Assembly (NCBI GenBank): GCA_013298075.1
Contig: JAAFJG010000021.1
Coordinates: 1 to 64,000, forward strand
Direction of reading: 5' to 3'
Source of the DNA: Cytophagales bacterium
GTDB taxonomy: Bacteria; Bacteroidota; Bacteroidia; Cytophagales; Microscillaceae
Length of the DNA stretch: 64,000 nt
In this document: positions 32,507 to 42,237 of the stretch, in pieces
Layout of the letters: every line of letters begins with the position of its first letter
How positions within the stretch are numbered: position 1 is the stretch's first letter
Translations under genes and position numbers: made by a program
The notes under the pieces: model-generated
Told to the model about the DNA's origin: nothing
Database searches by the model: none
Seen by the model: the letters and a program-made list of their open reading frames with translations, nothing else

Positions 32507-33034
32507 TTATCCAATTTCTATTTCCGCTAAAATATCCTCAATTGCCTTTGGTCTTATTAAAGTTTCTTGTCTAATTTTTTCTTGTAATTTCAAAAAACCG
32601 CCAATCAACGCTTCTGGGCGAGGCGGACAGCCTGGTACATACACGTCCACGGGAATAATTCTATCAACTCCTTTGACTACATTATAGCCGTGTTCCCAAT
32701 AAGGACCGCCACAATTGGCACAACTTCCCATCGAAATCACATATCTTGGCTCTGCCATTTGTTCGTATAATCTCTTAATTCTATCTGCCATTTTGAAAGT
32801 AACAGTTCCTGCAATAATAATTACGTCAGATTGTCTTGGGGAAGGGCGTGGAAAAATACCAAATCTATCTAAATCATAGTTAGAAGCAAATGTAGCCATC
32901 ATTTCCATCGCACAACAAGCCAAACCAAAACCCATAGGCCACAAAGACGAAAGCCTTGCCCAATTTAATAATTCTTCAGTTTTTGCGACTAAAATATTAT
33001 TTTCTTCAAATTCACTATCTAAAAAACTATTCAT
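32507..33034 (-). CDS. nuoB: NADH-quinone oxidoreductase subunit B
   Basis: NuoB carries the N2 iron-sulfur cluster of respiratory complex I, the last cluster before quinone. The 175-residue protein has all four cluster cysteines: C-C in GLACCAME (about 40-41), C104 region in GSCANCGG, and C in VPGCPPRPE (about 136). It sits on the cytoplasmic peripheral arm. Unusually, no other nuo gene is adjacent. The gene overlaps the end of the GDP-fucose synthase gene by 8 bp, so it is probably translated with it, an arrangement unrelated in function. Confidence 0.97.
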   Translation of the reverse strand: MNSFLDSEFEENNILVAKTEELLNWARLSSLWPMGFGLACCAMEMMATFASNYDLDRFGIFPRPSPRQSDVIIIAGTVTFKMADRIKRLYEQMAEPRYVISMGSCANCGGPYWEHGYNVVKGVDRIIPVDVYVPGCPPRPEALIGGFLKLQEKIRQETLIRPKAIEDILAEIEIG

Positions 33035-33959
33035 TATGATAATTAAATTTTTGTTTTAAAATTCTTTTGATGCCTTCTTCTAATCCGATTTTTGCTTTCC
33101 AACCCAATGCGTTAATTTTTGTGCTGTCCATAAATTTACGTGGCGTTCCGTCTGGTTTTGACGTATCAAAATGAATATCACCTGTATAATCGATGATTTT
33201 TTGTATCAATAAAGCCAAGTTTTTGATATTAATATCTTCTCCAAAACCTACATTGATAAATTCATCGCTGCTATAATTTTCCATCAAAAAATAACACGCA
33301 TCAGCCAAATCTTCTGTATGTAAAAATTCACGATAGGGCGTTCCTGTTCCCCAAACCTCTACAAAATTACTATTATTTTGTTTTGCTTCGATAAATTTAC
33401 GCAATAACGCAGGCAGTACGTGAGAATTTTGCAAATCATAATTATCATTTTCTCCGTATAAATTAGTGGGCATTACTGAAATAAAATCACAATGATATTG
33501 TTTACGATAGTTTTCGCACATTTTTATGCCTGCAATTTTTGCAATCGCATAAGGCTCGTTGGTATATTCTAAATATCCGCTCAACAAATATTCCTCTTTT
33601 AAAGGCTGTGGAGCAAGTTTTGGATAAATACAAGAAGAACCCAAAAACATCAATTTTTTTACTTGATGAAGATAAGATTGATGAAAAATATTGTTCTGAA
33701 TCATCAAATTATCATATAAAAAATCGGCTCTAAACGTATTATTGGCAACAATTCCGCCTACTCTTGCGGCTGCTAAAAAAATATATTCAGGTTTTTGCTG
33801 TTCAAAAAAATCAGCCACTTTTTGTTGATTTCTTAAATCTAATTCTGCAGAAGTTTTAAGAATAAAGTTATCAAAACCTTCTTTTTCTAATTTTCGGAGG
33901 ATAGCCGAGCCAACCATTCCTCTGTGTCCTGCTATATAAATTTTACTATTTTTGTCCAT
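33027..33959 (-). CDS. fcl: GDP-L-fucose synthase
   Basis: Fcl (WcaG) converts GDP-4-keto-6-deoxy-mannose to GDP-L-fucose with NADPH, for surface polysaccharides. The 310-residue protein is a short-chain dehydrogenase: nucleotide loop GHRGMVGS (11-18), S-x-C-x-Y region LGSSCIYPK (about 105-113), and YxxxK in YAIAKIAG (about 136-143). The GDP-mannose dehydratase gene is not in the window. A -7 element lies just upstream. nuoB overlaps its 3' end. Confidence 0.95.
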   Translation of the reverse strand: MDKNSKIYIAGHRGMVGSAILRKLEKEGFDNFILKTSAELDLRNQQKVADFFEQQKPEYIFLAAARVGGIVANNTFRADFLYDNLMIQNNIFHQSYLHQVKKLMFLGSSCIYPKLAPQPLKEEYLLSGYLEYTNEPYAIAKIAGIKMCENYRKQYHCDFISVMPTNLYGENDNYDLQNSHVLPALLRKFIEAKQNNSNFVEVWGTGTPYREFLHTEDLADACYFLMENYSSDEFINVGFGEDINIKNLALLIQKIIDYTGDIHFDTSKPDGTPRKFMDSTKINALGWKAKIGLEEGIKRILKQKFNYHNE

Positions 33960-33975
33960 TATATATTATTTTGTG

Positions 33976-33983
33976 CAAAATTA
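33976..33983 (-). promoter_or_regulatory. Probable -7 element (TAATTTTG) of fcl-nuoB
   Basis: TAATTTTG on the minus strand, 17 bp before the ATG of fcl. No convincing -33 box. Confidence 0.5.
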
Positions 33984-34005
33984 TAAATAAAAATCTTAAA
34001 ATTGG

Positions 34006-35511
34006 TTATTTTTTTGATAAAAATGGAATATTTATCTTTTCATTGATAAGTAAATAAAAGATATAAATCAACCAAACCATATTCCCACAAATGAAATTTA
34101 AGTAAATATTTTCAAAATTAAATAGTTTTACAACTATGATTAAAAAACCACCTATGCCTATATATACAATGATTTTTTGCCACGCATAAGGCACAGGAAA
34201 ATATTTTTTTCCATAATATTCACATACCAAACTCATCAATAAATAAGTCGCAAAAGTAGTAAAAACACAAGCCCAATAACCTATCAAAGGAATAAAAATC
34301 AAATTACCAACCAACGTACAAAATGCACCAAAAAAGGCAATATATGTTCCAAAATGCGTTTTATTAGTTAATTTAAACCAAATTGTCAAATTAAAATAAA
34401 TACCTAATAATAAATTGGCTAACAACATCATCGGCACCAAAGGCAAGGCTTCGTGATATTTTGGATTGCTCAAAAAAAGATACGTTATCAAAGGTAAATT
34501 GACACATACGCCTACCCACATCATCGCACAAACCATTACAAAATAAAGCATTACTTTTGCAAATAATTCAGGCGCTTGTTTATCTTGTGATTGAGAAAAA
34601 AAGAAAGGTTCAGCAGCATATTTGAAAGCCTGCACAGCCAACGTCATCAAAACGCCCATTTTGATAGCCGCTCCATAAATTCCGACTGCATCTAAAGAAG
34701 TTTGGTTGTCATAAAAATTGTCAGGAAGCCATTTTTCTAACAAAATTTTATCTAACATACTATTGACAGTTCCCGCTAAACCCATAAAAAGTAAAGGATA
34801 ACCATACTTTAAAATCGGATGTAAGGTTTTCCAATCCCACGAAAATTTGTATTTTTTGACTAATATATCCAACAAAAAAAGTGTTGTAATGAATGCAGCA
34901 ATTAAATTCGCTAAAAAAACATAACCAATGCTAAATCCTGGGTGATAAATGATGTCTATCGAATCAAAACCTGCTTTTTTGAGCATTGGGCAAATGATTA
35001 GAAAAAATAAATTAAAAAATACAGTCAAAAAAATACCTACTAATTTCACCAAAGCAAATCTTTTGGCTTTATGTTGCAAACGCAAATAGGCAAAAGGCAA
35101 GGCAACTATCGTATCAAAAAATAAAATCAAAGCCAAAAAACGAATGTATAAACTGCCATTGATGCCATATTTGAGATAATTATTTAAGAAATCAGCCGAA
35201 AATAAAAATAATAAAGTAAAAAATGTAGTCGTAATTAAAAGTTGTGTTTGTATTTTTCGATAAATTTTGTCTTGATTTTCTTTGTCTAAATTAGCAAAAC
35301 GAAAAAACGAGGTTTCCATTCCATACGTATAAATAATATTCAAAAAAGCAATGTATGCATACAAAACGGTCAAAATACCAAATTCTGAAGGACGAAATCC
35401 ATAAACAATATGTGTATGCAAAGGCACTAACAAATAGGTAAGAACACGCCCAATAATGCTACTCAATCCATATAAAGCAGTTTCAGAGGCAAGTTTTTTC
35501 AGAATTGACAT
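34006..35511 (-). CDS. Wzx-like oligosaccharide flippase (polysaccharide export)
   Basis: The start is set at ATG 35511, giving 501 residues; the longer frame (to 35589) would add a poor N terminus and run through the promoter. About 12-14 membrane helices are evident from end to end, with the family's first helix LASETALYGLSSIIGRVLTY. The MOP (multidrug/oligosaccharide/polysaccharide) flippases move lipid-linked sugar units across the inner membrane. Sugar nucleotide genes close by (fcl, and rfbC further on) fit this role. A well-spaced promoter lies upstream; it may be co-transcribed with fcl and nuoB. Confidence 0.88.
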   Translation of the reverse strand: MSILKKLASETALYGLSSIIGRVLTYLLVPLHTHIVYGFRPSEFGILTVLYAYIAFLNIIYTYGMETSFFRFANLDKENQDKIYRKIQTQLLITTTFFTLLFLFSADFLNNYLKYGINGSLYIRFLALILFFDTIVALPFAYLRLQHKAKRFALVKLVGIFLTVFFNLFFLIICPMLKKAGFDSIDIIYHPGFSIGYVFLANLIAAFITTLFLLDILVKKYKFSWDWKTLHPILKYGYPLLFMGLAGTVNSMLDKILLEKWLPDNFYDNQTSLDAVGIYGAAIKMGVLMTLAVQAFKYAAEPFFFSQSQDKQAPELFAKVMLYFVMVCAMMWVGVCVNLPLITYLFLSNPKYHEALPLVPMMLLANLLLGIYFNLTIWFKLTNKTHFGTYIAFFGAFCTLVGNLIFIPLIGYWACVFTTFATYLLMSLVCEYYGKKYFPVPYAWQKIIVYIGIGGFLIIVVKLFNFENIYLNFICGNMVWLIYIFYLLINEKINIPFLSKK

Positions 35512-35558
35512 GTTTTTTGAGCATTTACTTTTTGAATGAATATTTACTTTTTCGTGTG

Positions 35559-35590
35559 CAAAGTTATAAAAATAAACTAAAAAAAACAAA
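35559..35590 (-). promoter_or_regulatory. Promoter of the flippase gene
   Basis: On the minus strand: TTTG (35590-35587), 20-bp spacer, TAACTTTG (35566-35559), 47 bp before the ATG at 35511. Confidence 0.7.
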
Positions 35591-35690
35591 AGTAAAATTG
35601 TTTACATATTTTATTTCAGTTTGTTACCCCAAATAAAATAAATAGGAATTAGATTGAACTCTAACTTTTTTTATTAGGTAATATATAATA

Positions 35691-35912
35691 TCCTACTTTC
35701 CGCACCCTTTTTCAGTTTAGAGCATTTACTCAAAAATGTATAAATATTTAAAATTTTACGCATAAAATATATTTAATTTATCTGAAAATTTATTCGATTT
35801 ATTAATTTCTATTCAGATTATTGTTAAAATAAAATTTATTAGATGATTTTGCCAATAAATTCTCGAATTTCAACGATAATACTCATTTTTAAAAATAGGG
35901 TGCGGAAGGTCG
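35691..35912 (+). repeat. Family B dispersed repeat (about 210 bp), copy 2
   Basis: Inverted relative to the copy at 6679-6890. The ends are inverted repeats containing TTCCGCACCCT (35696-35708 on the plus strand, and AGGGTGCGGAA at about 35898 reading the other way), as expected for a small non-autonomous transposon. A family A unit adjoins directly at its right end. Confidence 0.8.
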
Positions 35913-35992
35913 GATAAATCTGGAGGCAGTTCAAAAAATATATTTCAAAAAAAATATTTTTATTTTCCGCACAAATTTCCTAAGAACCAAAA
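35905..35992. repeat. Family A repeat, single degenerate unit
   Basis: GGATAAATCTGGAGGCAGTTC is followed by the family tail ATATTTTTATTTTCCGCACAAA and TTCCTAAGAACC. The left half of the palindrome is lost. It is joined end to end with family B copy 2. Confidence 0.7.
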
Positions 35993-36016
35993 AATATAAA
36001 AATATACATCAAAAAA

Positions 36017-36703
36017 TCATATCCTCCCCGAATCTAAAAAACTATAATAACCTTGATTAGCAAAAATAATATGGTCTAATATATTGATTTCCAATAGTTT
36101 ACCTGCTTCCACCATTTTATCGGTCAGTTGAATATCAGCTTGACTTGGTTTTAGATTTCCTGATGGGTGATTATGCACCAAAACCAAACAAGAAGCTAAA
36201 TTATCAATCGCACATTTAAAAATCATTTTAGAATCTACCACAGTTCCTGCGACTCCACCTTGACTAATTTTTTGGATTTTGATAATAACATTTGCTCTAT
36301 TAAGTAAAATTATCCAAAATTCTTCGTGTTCCAAGTCTAATAAATAAGGTTTCATAGATTCATACACACTTTCAGAGCCTGTAATACTTACGCGTTTGCT
36401 AAAATCTCTTTCTTTTCGCCTGCGTCCTAATTCTAAAGCAGCGATGATGGTGATGGCTTTTGCTTCTCCAATTCCTTTGACTGTTTTCAGGTCTTTGATA
36501 GATAATTTTGCTAATTTATGTAAGTCATTATCAGCAATGGCTAAGATTTTTTTTCCTAATTCTACCGCACTTGCATCGATGGTTCCTGTGCCTAATAAAA
36601 TGGCTAATAATTCTGCATCAGTTAAATTTTCTTTGCCTTTGAGCAACAATTTTTCTCGTGGTCTATCTTCTATAGCCCACTCTTTGATAGTTAAATTTTC
36701 CAT
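36017..36703 (-). CDS. radC: RadC family (JAB/MPN) DNA-repair-associated protein
   Basis: The 228-residue protein has an N-terminal helix-hairpin-helix region (about 45-85, KLSIKDLKTVKGIGEAKA) and a C-terminal MPN/JAMM metal site: H-N-H in VHNHPSGNLKPSQAD (about 177-191) with the downstream D. The E for metal/catalysis precedes in the first half of the domain. RadC was linked to recombination repair, but the exact biochemical activity remains unclear. Length and motifs fit the family. Cytoplasmic. It lies alone between a repeat cluster and the surface-protein operon. Confidence 0.93.
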   Translation of the reverse strand: MENLTIKEWAIEDRPREKLLLKGKENLTDAELLAILLGTGTIDASAVELGKKILAIADNDLHKLAKLSIKDLKTVKGIGEAKAITIIAALELGRRRKERDFSKRVSITGSESVYESMKPYLLDLEHEEFWIILLNRANVIIKIQKISQGGVAGTVVDSKMIFKCAIDNLASCLVLVHNHPSGNLKPSQADIQLTDKMVEAGKLLEINILDHIIFANQGYYSFLDSGRI

Positions 36704-37061
36704 TTTATTTTATTTATTTTTAAAAAATGCCTAATAATATTTCTTTTTTGAAAAAAAAATGTTAATTTTTTATTTGTATTTGGGTATTTTCCCAAATAAA
36801 ATAAACAAATATTATTTTTAATTTATACCTATATTTGTATATATTCAGTATTTTATATTGATATTTATGTATTTATTAAGAATATTATTTTGTTTTTATC
36901 TATTTATTACCACTAAAAATAGCATTTACGTAAAAAAAAAAAAAAAGTTGTTATATTTGCAAAAAAAAAAAAACTATGTTACTTTTACACTTTTAAAGGC
37001 AATAGAAATTCTAATTATTCATAAAAAATCTTACTTATGTAAAATCGTTTACTAATTTGGT
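36704..37061. other. Leader region of the surface-protein operon with two poly-A tracts
   Basis: No gene. An A15 run (36932-36946) and an A13 run (36961-36973) flank a possible -7 element TATATTTG (36952-36959). A second -7-like TATTTTTG begins at 37062, 65 bp before the ATG at 37127. Both lack a well-spaced TTTG. The region also contains the back-to-back start of radC. Confidence 0.5.
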
Positions 37062-37069
37062 TATTTTTG
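37062..37069 (+). promoter_or_regulatory. Possible -7 element (TATTTTTG) of the surface operon
   Basis: TATTTTTG fits TAnnTTTG; the ATG at 37127 lies 57 bp downstream. No TTTG is placed 19-21 bp upstream, so the promoter may need an activator. Confidence 0.45.
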
Positions 37070-37126
37070 GATATATAAGTGTAAATTAAAAATCAATTAT
37101 AAATGTTTTAAAAAACTCATAAACGT

Positions 37127-37522
37127 ATGAAAAAAAGTTGTATAATGTTTGTGTTTTGTTTCTTCTCCTTTGTTCACTTTATCAATGCACAAAGTCCTAA
37201 AGAGCAATTACAAAAAAAAATGGAGATGTCTTCTGATGCTAAAGACAAGGCTATGTTATTGCAAGCAATAAAAAAAATAGAAGCAGAAGAAAAGGCTCAG
37301 GAAGATTTAGAAGTAAAAGAAGCTGAAAAAGCTATCAGTAACAACAAGATGTCAGGAAAACAAAAACTATTTTTTGATGCCAAAAATAATGGATGGTCAG
37401 TCGAAGTACAAATGTTATATGACGATGCTATCAATGAAATGAATAAGATGAAATTTGATTCGGAAGCCTCTAAAAATCAATACAAAGCAAAGGTTAAAAA
37501 GAAATTTCAGAAAACAAAATAA
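37127..37522 (+). CDS. Small secreted coiled-coil protein of unknown function
   Basis: The 131-residue protein has a signal peptide (about 1-21, ending INAQ). The mature part is lysine/glutamate-rich and helical, probably a coiled coil (about 25-75), with no cysteines. It starts a same-direction run: 29 bp to the giant surface protein gene. It could be a periplasmic chaperone or partner of that protein, but there is no motif to support this beyond position. Confidence 0.7.
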   Translation: MKKSCIMFVFCFFSFVHFINAQSPKEQLQKKMEMSSDAKDKAMLLQAIKKIEAEEKAQEDLEVKEAEKAISNNKMSGKQKLFFDAKNNGWSVEVQMLYDDAINEMNKMKFDSEASKNQYKAKVKKKFQKTK

Positions 37523-37551
37523 ATCCATATTTAATAATTTTCTTAAAAAAC

Positions 37552-40500
37552 ATGAATAAATTATTTACAATTTTTTGTACCACTTTGATTTTATTTTTAT
37601 CAAATCTGATAGAAGTAAAATCACAAGTTATTCTTGGGACTCAAGCGGTACAATCAGGAACAACAGGTATTGCTCCTTACAATCGTTTCTGGCAGAGTCG
37701 TCGTGTACAAATGGTATATACTGCTGCTGAAATTACTGCTGGGGGGGGGGCTCCAGGAAACATCACAGCACTTTCTTGGGATATATCACAAGTAGGTTTA
37801 ACAGGCTCTGGTGGTTTAGGGCTTACCAATTATGTAGTCAAAATGGCACATACTACGGCAACAAACGCAGCAACCCATAATACCACAACCTTAACCACTG
37901 TTAAAAACGCTTTTGCGTATAATCCTATAGTTACAGGTTGGGGGTTAATTACTTTTGATACTCCTTTTTTATGGGATGGTACAAGTAATATTTTGGTGGA
38001 TGTTTGTTGGGGAGTAAATCCTGGTTGGAATGGTTCAGGGCAAGTTTGGATGTATAATGAAACGGTTATTAATTCTACAAGAGGAATATCTGAAGATCCT
38101 ACCAATCAATGTGCTAACAATACCGATGCTACAATAGCAGGAAAAGCACGTGTTAAATTTGATATGCCATTAATTCCTTGTAGTGCTACTCTTGCGGGAG
38201 GTACTGCTGTAAGTCCTTCTCTTTGTGCGGCACCAATTAATTTATCAGTAAACAATAGCACAATAGCATCAGGACTTACTTATCAATGGCAATATTCCCC
38301 TGATGGCATTGCAACTTATACAAATGTTGCCTCTGCAACTCTCCCTGATTTGGTTTTAAATGCTCCCATTCAATATGGTTTTTATCGTAGAACTGTTACA
38401 TGTACTGCTGCATCAAGCACTGCTACATCTACAACTATTTTCGTAAAAAAACAAGCTTATGCTGTGCTTCCATTTATGGAAAACTTTAATACCGGTTGGC
38501 AGACATTTTGTACCTTAGGCACTACTTTTAATTCATTGGACATTCCTAGCTCTACAGGAGTAGATGTTTATTGGAAAAATACTCCTCTGATAGGTAATAA
38601 TTCTATGCGTCGTCAAAATGAAGGCAATGGGGCAGGCTGGAGATTTTATTTTTTAAATCCACTTGGACCTGATCCTAATTATTCTCCTATCCAGCCTTTT
38701 GGCTCGACTGATCCTGTAAGCACAACAGAAGGAGCAGCTACATTCCATAGTTGGGGAGCAGTAGCAGGAACCACAGGTGCCTTAGATTTATATTTAGATT
38801 GTTCTACAGGAGGACCTGGACCCAAAAGAGTTTCATTCAAATATAATAATTTGAATGTAAATCCTATAATACCTAATTCAAATCTACCCAACAATGATGT
38901 TTTAACCTGTCAAGTATCTATAAATGGAGGTCCTTTTTCTACTCTTGGTACCGTAGGAAGTTCAGGCTCAGATTTAGCTAATCCTTGGGCTGATGGTTTT
39001 TTTATTTTTGATAGCAATAGTCCAAATACGATACTAAGATTTTCAATCACATCTGATTTTGGAAAGACAGATTTTGCTTTTGATAATGTTGAAGTTGTTG
39101 TTATTCCTGATTGTGCTACAATGACAACGCCTGTAACAGGTGGAATAGCCTCAGCATCACTTGCTGCTTCTTGTTCACCACTCAATAGTAGTTTAACTGT
39201 GTCAAACGCATCTGATTTCTCCTTTTTTGGTTTTGTTTATCAATGGCAAAGATCTATAGATGGAGGAATTACTTTTACAAATATCACAGGTGCCACCGCA
39301 TCTAATTATAATGTTGTAGGTCAAACAATAACTACCCGTTATCGTAGATTGACAACTTGTACAGTTTCGGGTTCAACAGGTGCCTCAAGCGTAATACAAG
39401 TATCTGTATTGACTCCATCTTATGCTCTTCCTCCTTTTAAAGAAGATTTCGAAGCAAGTTGGATGAATGTATGTGCTATAAAAGATGTACCACCTGCGGG
39501 AAATGGCGTATTTTATTGGAAAAATCTTCTTCCTACAGGTACTGCCTCTTGGAGAAGACAAGACGAGGGCTCAAGTTCTAATTGGAATAATGGTGCTAAT
39601 GTTGCAGCACAAGGAATTGCTCCACCAGACCCTACAGATGGGGGAACAGGCTGTGCTAATTATAATAGTGCTTGGGCATCATCTCCTACGGTTGGTTCTT
39701 TTGATTTATATGCTAACTTATCAACCGCTCCTGTACACAGATTAAATTTTGGCTACGTAAATAACGGAGGATCTGATAAATTAAGAGTGTTTTTATCTAC
39801 AAATGGAGGTACTACTTTCACACCTAATTTTTTAATTGAATTAGGAAAAACGCGTGCTGCTTCCCCTGATGATGAGTTTCCTGGTTCAACCTCTGCATTA
39901 AATTGTTATTCTCCGTATAACCCCGCTGGTCCTGCGGCTGTTTGGACAAAACAAACTATATTAATTGACCAAACATTTGTGCCAACTGCCACATCTGTAA
40001 TTCGTTTTCAGGGTACTGCAGATTTTGGTTGGACAAATATTGCGATTGATAATGTGGCTCTTCAGCCTTTATTTGCACAAGATGCAGGTATTTCAAAAAT
40101 CAATTTGATTCGTTGTTCACCTCGTTTTGCTAACGTGCAAGTAGAAATTACTAATTATGGTTTTCAATCTATTTCAAACTTCCCTATTGGTTACACATTA
40201 GATGGAGGGGCGCAAGTAACTGAAATTTATGCAGGAACTATTGATGCGTACAAAACGGCTACTTATACATTTGTTGCCCCTGTAGATTTGACTTTGTTTG
40301 GTGCGAGTATCAACATCAACTCAACTACCTTATTATTAGGAGATGGTAACAATACGAACAATGCTTTATTAACTAATATTGCTGTACCTTCTTTAGGTGG
40401 TGGTTCTGGTTTATTTGTTCCTTATACTGAAAACTTTAACTCGGTGGCTACAGGTAACTTAGCAACAGGCTGGTCTCAACCTTCTTCGGGTAGTAATTGG

Positions 40501-42168
40501 TTTTTAGCGGTAGCTAATCCGGGCGGCGCAGGTGTAGGCAATCAATTTCCAAACGACCCAGGTTCTTATGGAAATCCGATTAGTGGTGGTGGAGGTAATA
40601 CTACCAAATTTATGGCGTTAGATGATTATAGTAGAAATGGAGTACCTTTACCTGTTGCTACTGGTTTTGGTGCCAATGCCAATGCTTATTTGATTGCTCC
40701 TGCCTTTAATTTTACAAATACAACTAATATAAGGGTTAGATTTGATGCTTACTTTAATAATGATCTTCCAACTCCAACTTTTAGTCTTAAAGCAAGTTTG
40801 GATAATGGCTCTACTTGGGTAGTGTTGCCAGGAGGTACTATCAATGTAGGAACTTGGGCAACTTATACAGTGAATATGCCTGTATTATATGAAAATAAAC
40901 CGAGTGTATTGCTTGCTTTTCATTATGATGACAAAGGCAGAAGAGGAGAAGGCGGTGCAGTAGATAATTTCTCTATAACGGGTAATTTACTTGCTCCTCC
41001 AGTCGTACAAGCAACGTTTACTACGCCTGTTGTTCCTGATAGATATGTAGAAAGAGGGACAATTAGTCACCCAATTTATAAAATGGGATTGAAAGCAGAT
41101 GCCTCATCTAACATTACATTATCAGATTTTATTGCTACTACTGCAGGAAGTTATCAATTAAATGATATTGTAGTGAATAGTTTTAAATTGTGGTATTCAA
41201 CAGATACAACTTTGAATGCAGGTGATGAATTATTAGCAGCACGTGCTATTGTGCCTACAGGTGGGAAAATTTTATTTAATTGTATAAATAAAATTGTACC
41301 AAAAGGCAGAGTTGGTTATTTTATTGTATCTGCTGATATAGAATCAGGCGCTACCATAGGACGCACTATTCAAATTACTTTACCTATATTAAATGTAGCC
41401 AATCCTGCTCCTTCTAATACAGCAGACATAATTTTATTGACAGGTGTAAAAATTGGTACATTAACTGCAGGTGGAGTTCAGACGATTGTGGGAGCAAATA
41501 TACCTCCAACTTCTGCTGATTTCACAGTAAGCACACGTATTAATACGCCTTATGTATTTAGTGTATTTGATTTTGCTTTTTCAGATTTGAATGCACCTGA
41601 CCAATTTAGTGGTTTATTCAAAGAAGTTTTATTACAAACAACAAATAGTCCAGCAATAGGTTCTGGCTTTAGTTATGATGGCGTGCCAATTGTAGCTAAT
41701 CCAATCAATCAACGTATCAAAGTAGCGGATATTCCTAAATTGAAGTTTACAGCTGCTCCGGGTGATGTACGTACTGACTATGCAAGGTTTACTTTCAAAG
41801 TATATGATGGACGTGCATATAGTGCTAATAGTTATACAGGTAAAGTTGATATTACAGGAGATAATTTATTCTTTCCTAATATATTTACTCCAAATACTGT
41901 TGATTCGAACAATTCATTCAAATTACTATGTAATAATCCGAGTCGTATAGCTGATTTTGGTTTGAAAATATATGACCGAAACAATAATTTATTATACGAA
42001 ACAACAGATTTAATCAGAATGATTAACATTGGTTGGGACGGAAAAAATAAAGATGGCAATACACTTCCTACAGGTGCTTATTTATGGGCAATACAAGGTA
42101 AGTTTACTGATGGCAAAGATTTAAAAATCAATGAAAAAACAAGCGGAATAATTCGTTTGGTAAGATAG
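37552..42168 (+). CDS. Giant secreted surface protein with T9SS type B sorting domain
   Basis: The 1538-residue protein has a signal peptide (about 1-25, ending VKSQ). The body consists of repeated, beta-rich modules with related openings (such as PFMENFNTGWQTFC, PFKEDFEASWMNVC and PYTENFNSVATGN), i.e. MAM/adhesin-like domains alternating with Ig-like cysteine-containing modules. The last ~95 residues (from about 1444, NLFFPNIFTPNT...GWDGKNKDGNTLPTGAYLW) are a type B C-terminal domain (CHU_C/gliding-motility type), which directs export by the type IX secretion system. Codons 64-66 lie in a run of ten G residues, where slippage would truncate the protein. The PorP/SprF-like gene follows after 69 bp. 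Likely function is adhesion or gliding; specific ligand unknown. Confidence 0.92.
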   Translation: MNKLFTIFCTTLILFLSNLIEVKSQVILGTQAVQSGTTGIAPYNRFWQSRRVQMVYTAAEITAGGGAPGNITALSWDISQVGLTGSGGLGLTNYVVKMAHTTATNAATHNTTTLTTVKNAFAYNPIVTGWGLITFDTPFLWDGTSNILVDVCWGVNPGWNGSGQVWMYNETVINSTRGISEDPTNQCANNTDATIAGKARVKFDMPLIPCSATLAGGTAVSPSLCAAPINLSVNNSTIASGLTYQWQYSPDGIATYTNVASATLPDLVLNAPIQYGFYRRTVTCTAASSTATSTTIFVKKQAYAVLPFMENFNTGWQTFCTLGTTFNSLDIPSSTGVDVYWKNTPLIGNNSMRRQNEGNGAGWRFYFLNPLGPDPNYSPIQPFGSTDPVSTTEGAATFHSWGAVAGTTGALDLYLDCSTGGPGPKRVSFKYNNLNVNPIIPNSNLPNNDVLTCQVSINGGPFSTLGTVGSSGSDLANPWADGFFIFDSNSPNTILRFSITSDFGKTDFAFDNVEVVVIPDCATMTTPVTGGIASASLAASCSPLNSSLTVSNASDFSFFGFVYQWQRSIDGGITFTNITGATASNYNVVGQTITTRYRRLTTCTVSGSTGASSVIQVSVLTPSYALPPFKEDFEASWMNVCAIKDVPPAGNGVFYWKNLLPTGTASWRRQDEGSSSNWNNGANVAAQGIAPPDPTDGGTGCANYNSAWASSPTVGSFDLYANLSTAPVHRLNFGYVNNGGSDKLRVFLSTNGGTTFTPNFLIELGKTRAASPDDEFPGSTSALNCYSPYNPAGPAAVWTKQTILIDQTFVPTATSVIRFQGTADFGWTNIAIDNVALQPLFAQDAGISKINLIRCSPRFANVQVEITNYGFQSISNFPIGYTLDGGAQVTEIYAGTIDAYKTATYTFVAPVDLTLFGASININSTTLLLGDGNNTNNALLTNIAVPSLGGGSGLFVPYTENFNSVATGNLATGWSQPSSGSNWFLAVANPGGAGVGNQFPNDPGSYGNPISGGGGNTTKFMALDDYSRNGVPLPVATGFGANANAYLIAPAFNFTNTTNIRVRFDAYFNNDLPTPTFSLKASLDNGSTWVVLPGGTINVGTWATYTVNMPVLYENKPSVLLAFHYDDKGRRGEGGAVDNFSITGNLLAPPVVQATFTTPVVPDRYVERGTISHPIYKMGLKADASSNITLSDFIATTAGSYQLNDIVVNSFKLWYSTDTTLNAGDELLAARAIVPTGGKILFNCINKIVPKGRVGYFIVSADIESGATIGRTIQITLPILNVANPAPSNTADIILLTGVKIGTLTAGGVQTIVGANIPPTSADFTVSTRINTPYVFSVFDFAFSDLNAPDQFSGLFKEVLLQTTNSPAIGSGFSYDGVPIVANPINQRIKVADIPKLKFTAAPGDVRTDYARFTFKVYDGRAYSANSYTGKVDITGDNLFFPNIFTPNTVDSNNSFKLLCNNPSRIADFGLKIYDRNNNLLYETTDLIRMINIGWDGKNKDGNTLPTGAYLWAIQGKFTDGKDLKINEKTSGIIRLVR
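37741..37750 (+). repeat. G10 homopolymer inside the giant surface gene
   Basis: Ten consecutive G at codons 64-67. One G fewer brings a TAG at 37793-37795; one G more brings a TAA at 37878-37880. In this A+T-rich window such a run is exceptional. This is the structure of a phase-variation switch by slipped-strand mispairing. Confidence 0.8.
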
Positions 42169-42181
42169 TAGTAGTCTTTAG

Positions 42182-42210
42182 AATAGGGCGAAAAGCTCGC
42201 CCTATTTTAT
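42182..42210 (+). terminator. Hairpin between the giant surface gene and porP-like gene
   Basis: AATAGGGCGA pairs perfectly with TCGCCCTATT around a 5-base loop, followed by TTATTT. With only 69 bp between the genes it may attenuate rather than end transcription, giving unequal amounts of the two products. Confidence 0.75.
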
Positions 42211-42237
42211 TTAATCAAAAAAAACTTTCACTTTATC

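Noticed and set aside
36858-37055. 65-codon plus-strand open frame upstream of the surface operon
   Set aside because: It reads through A15 and A13 runs, giving lysine runs, and ends before the operon; composition is non-coding.
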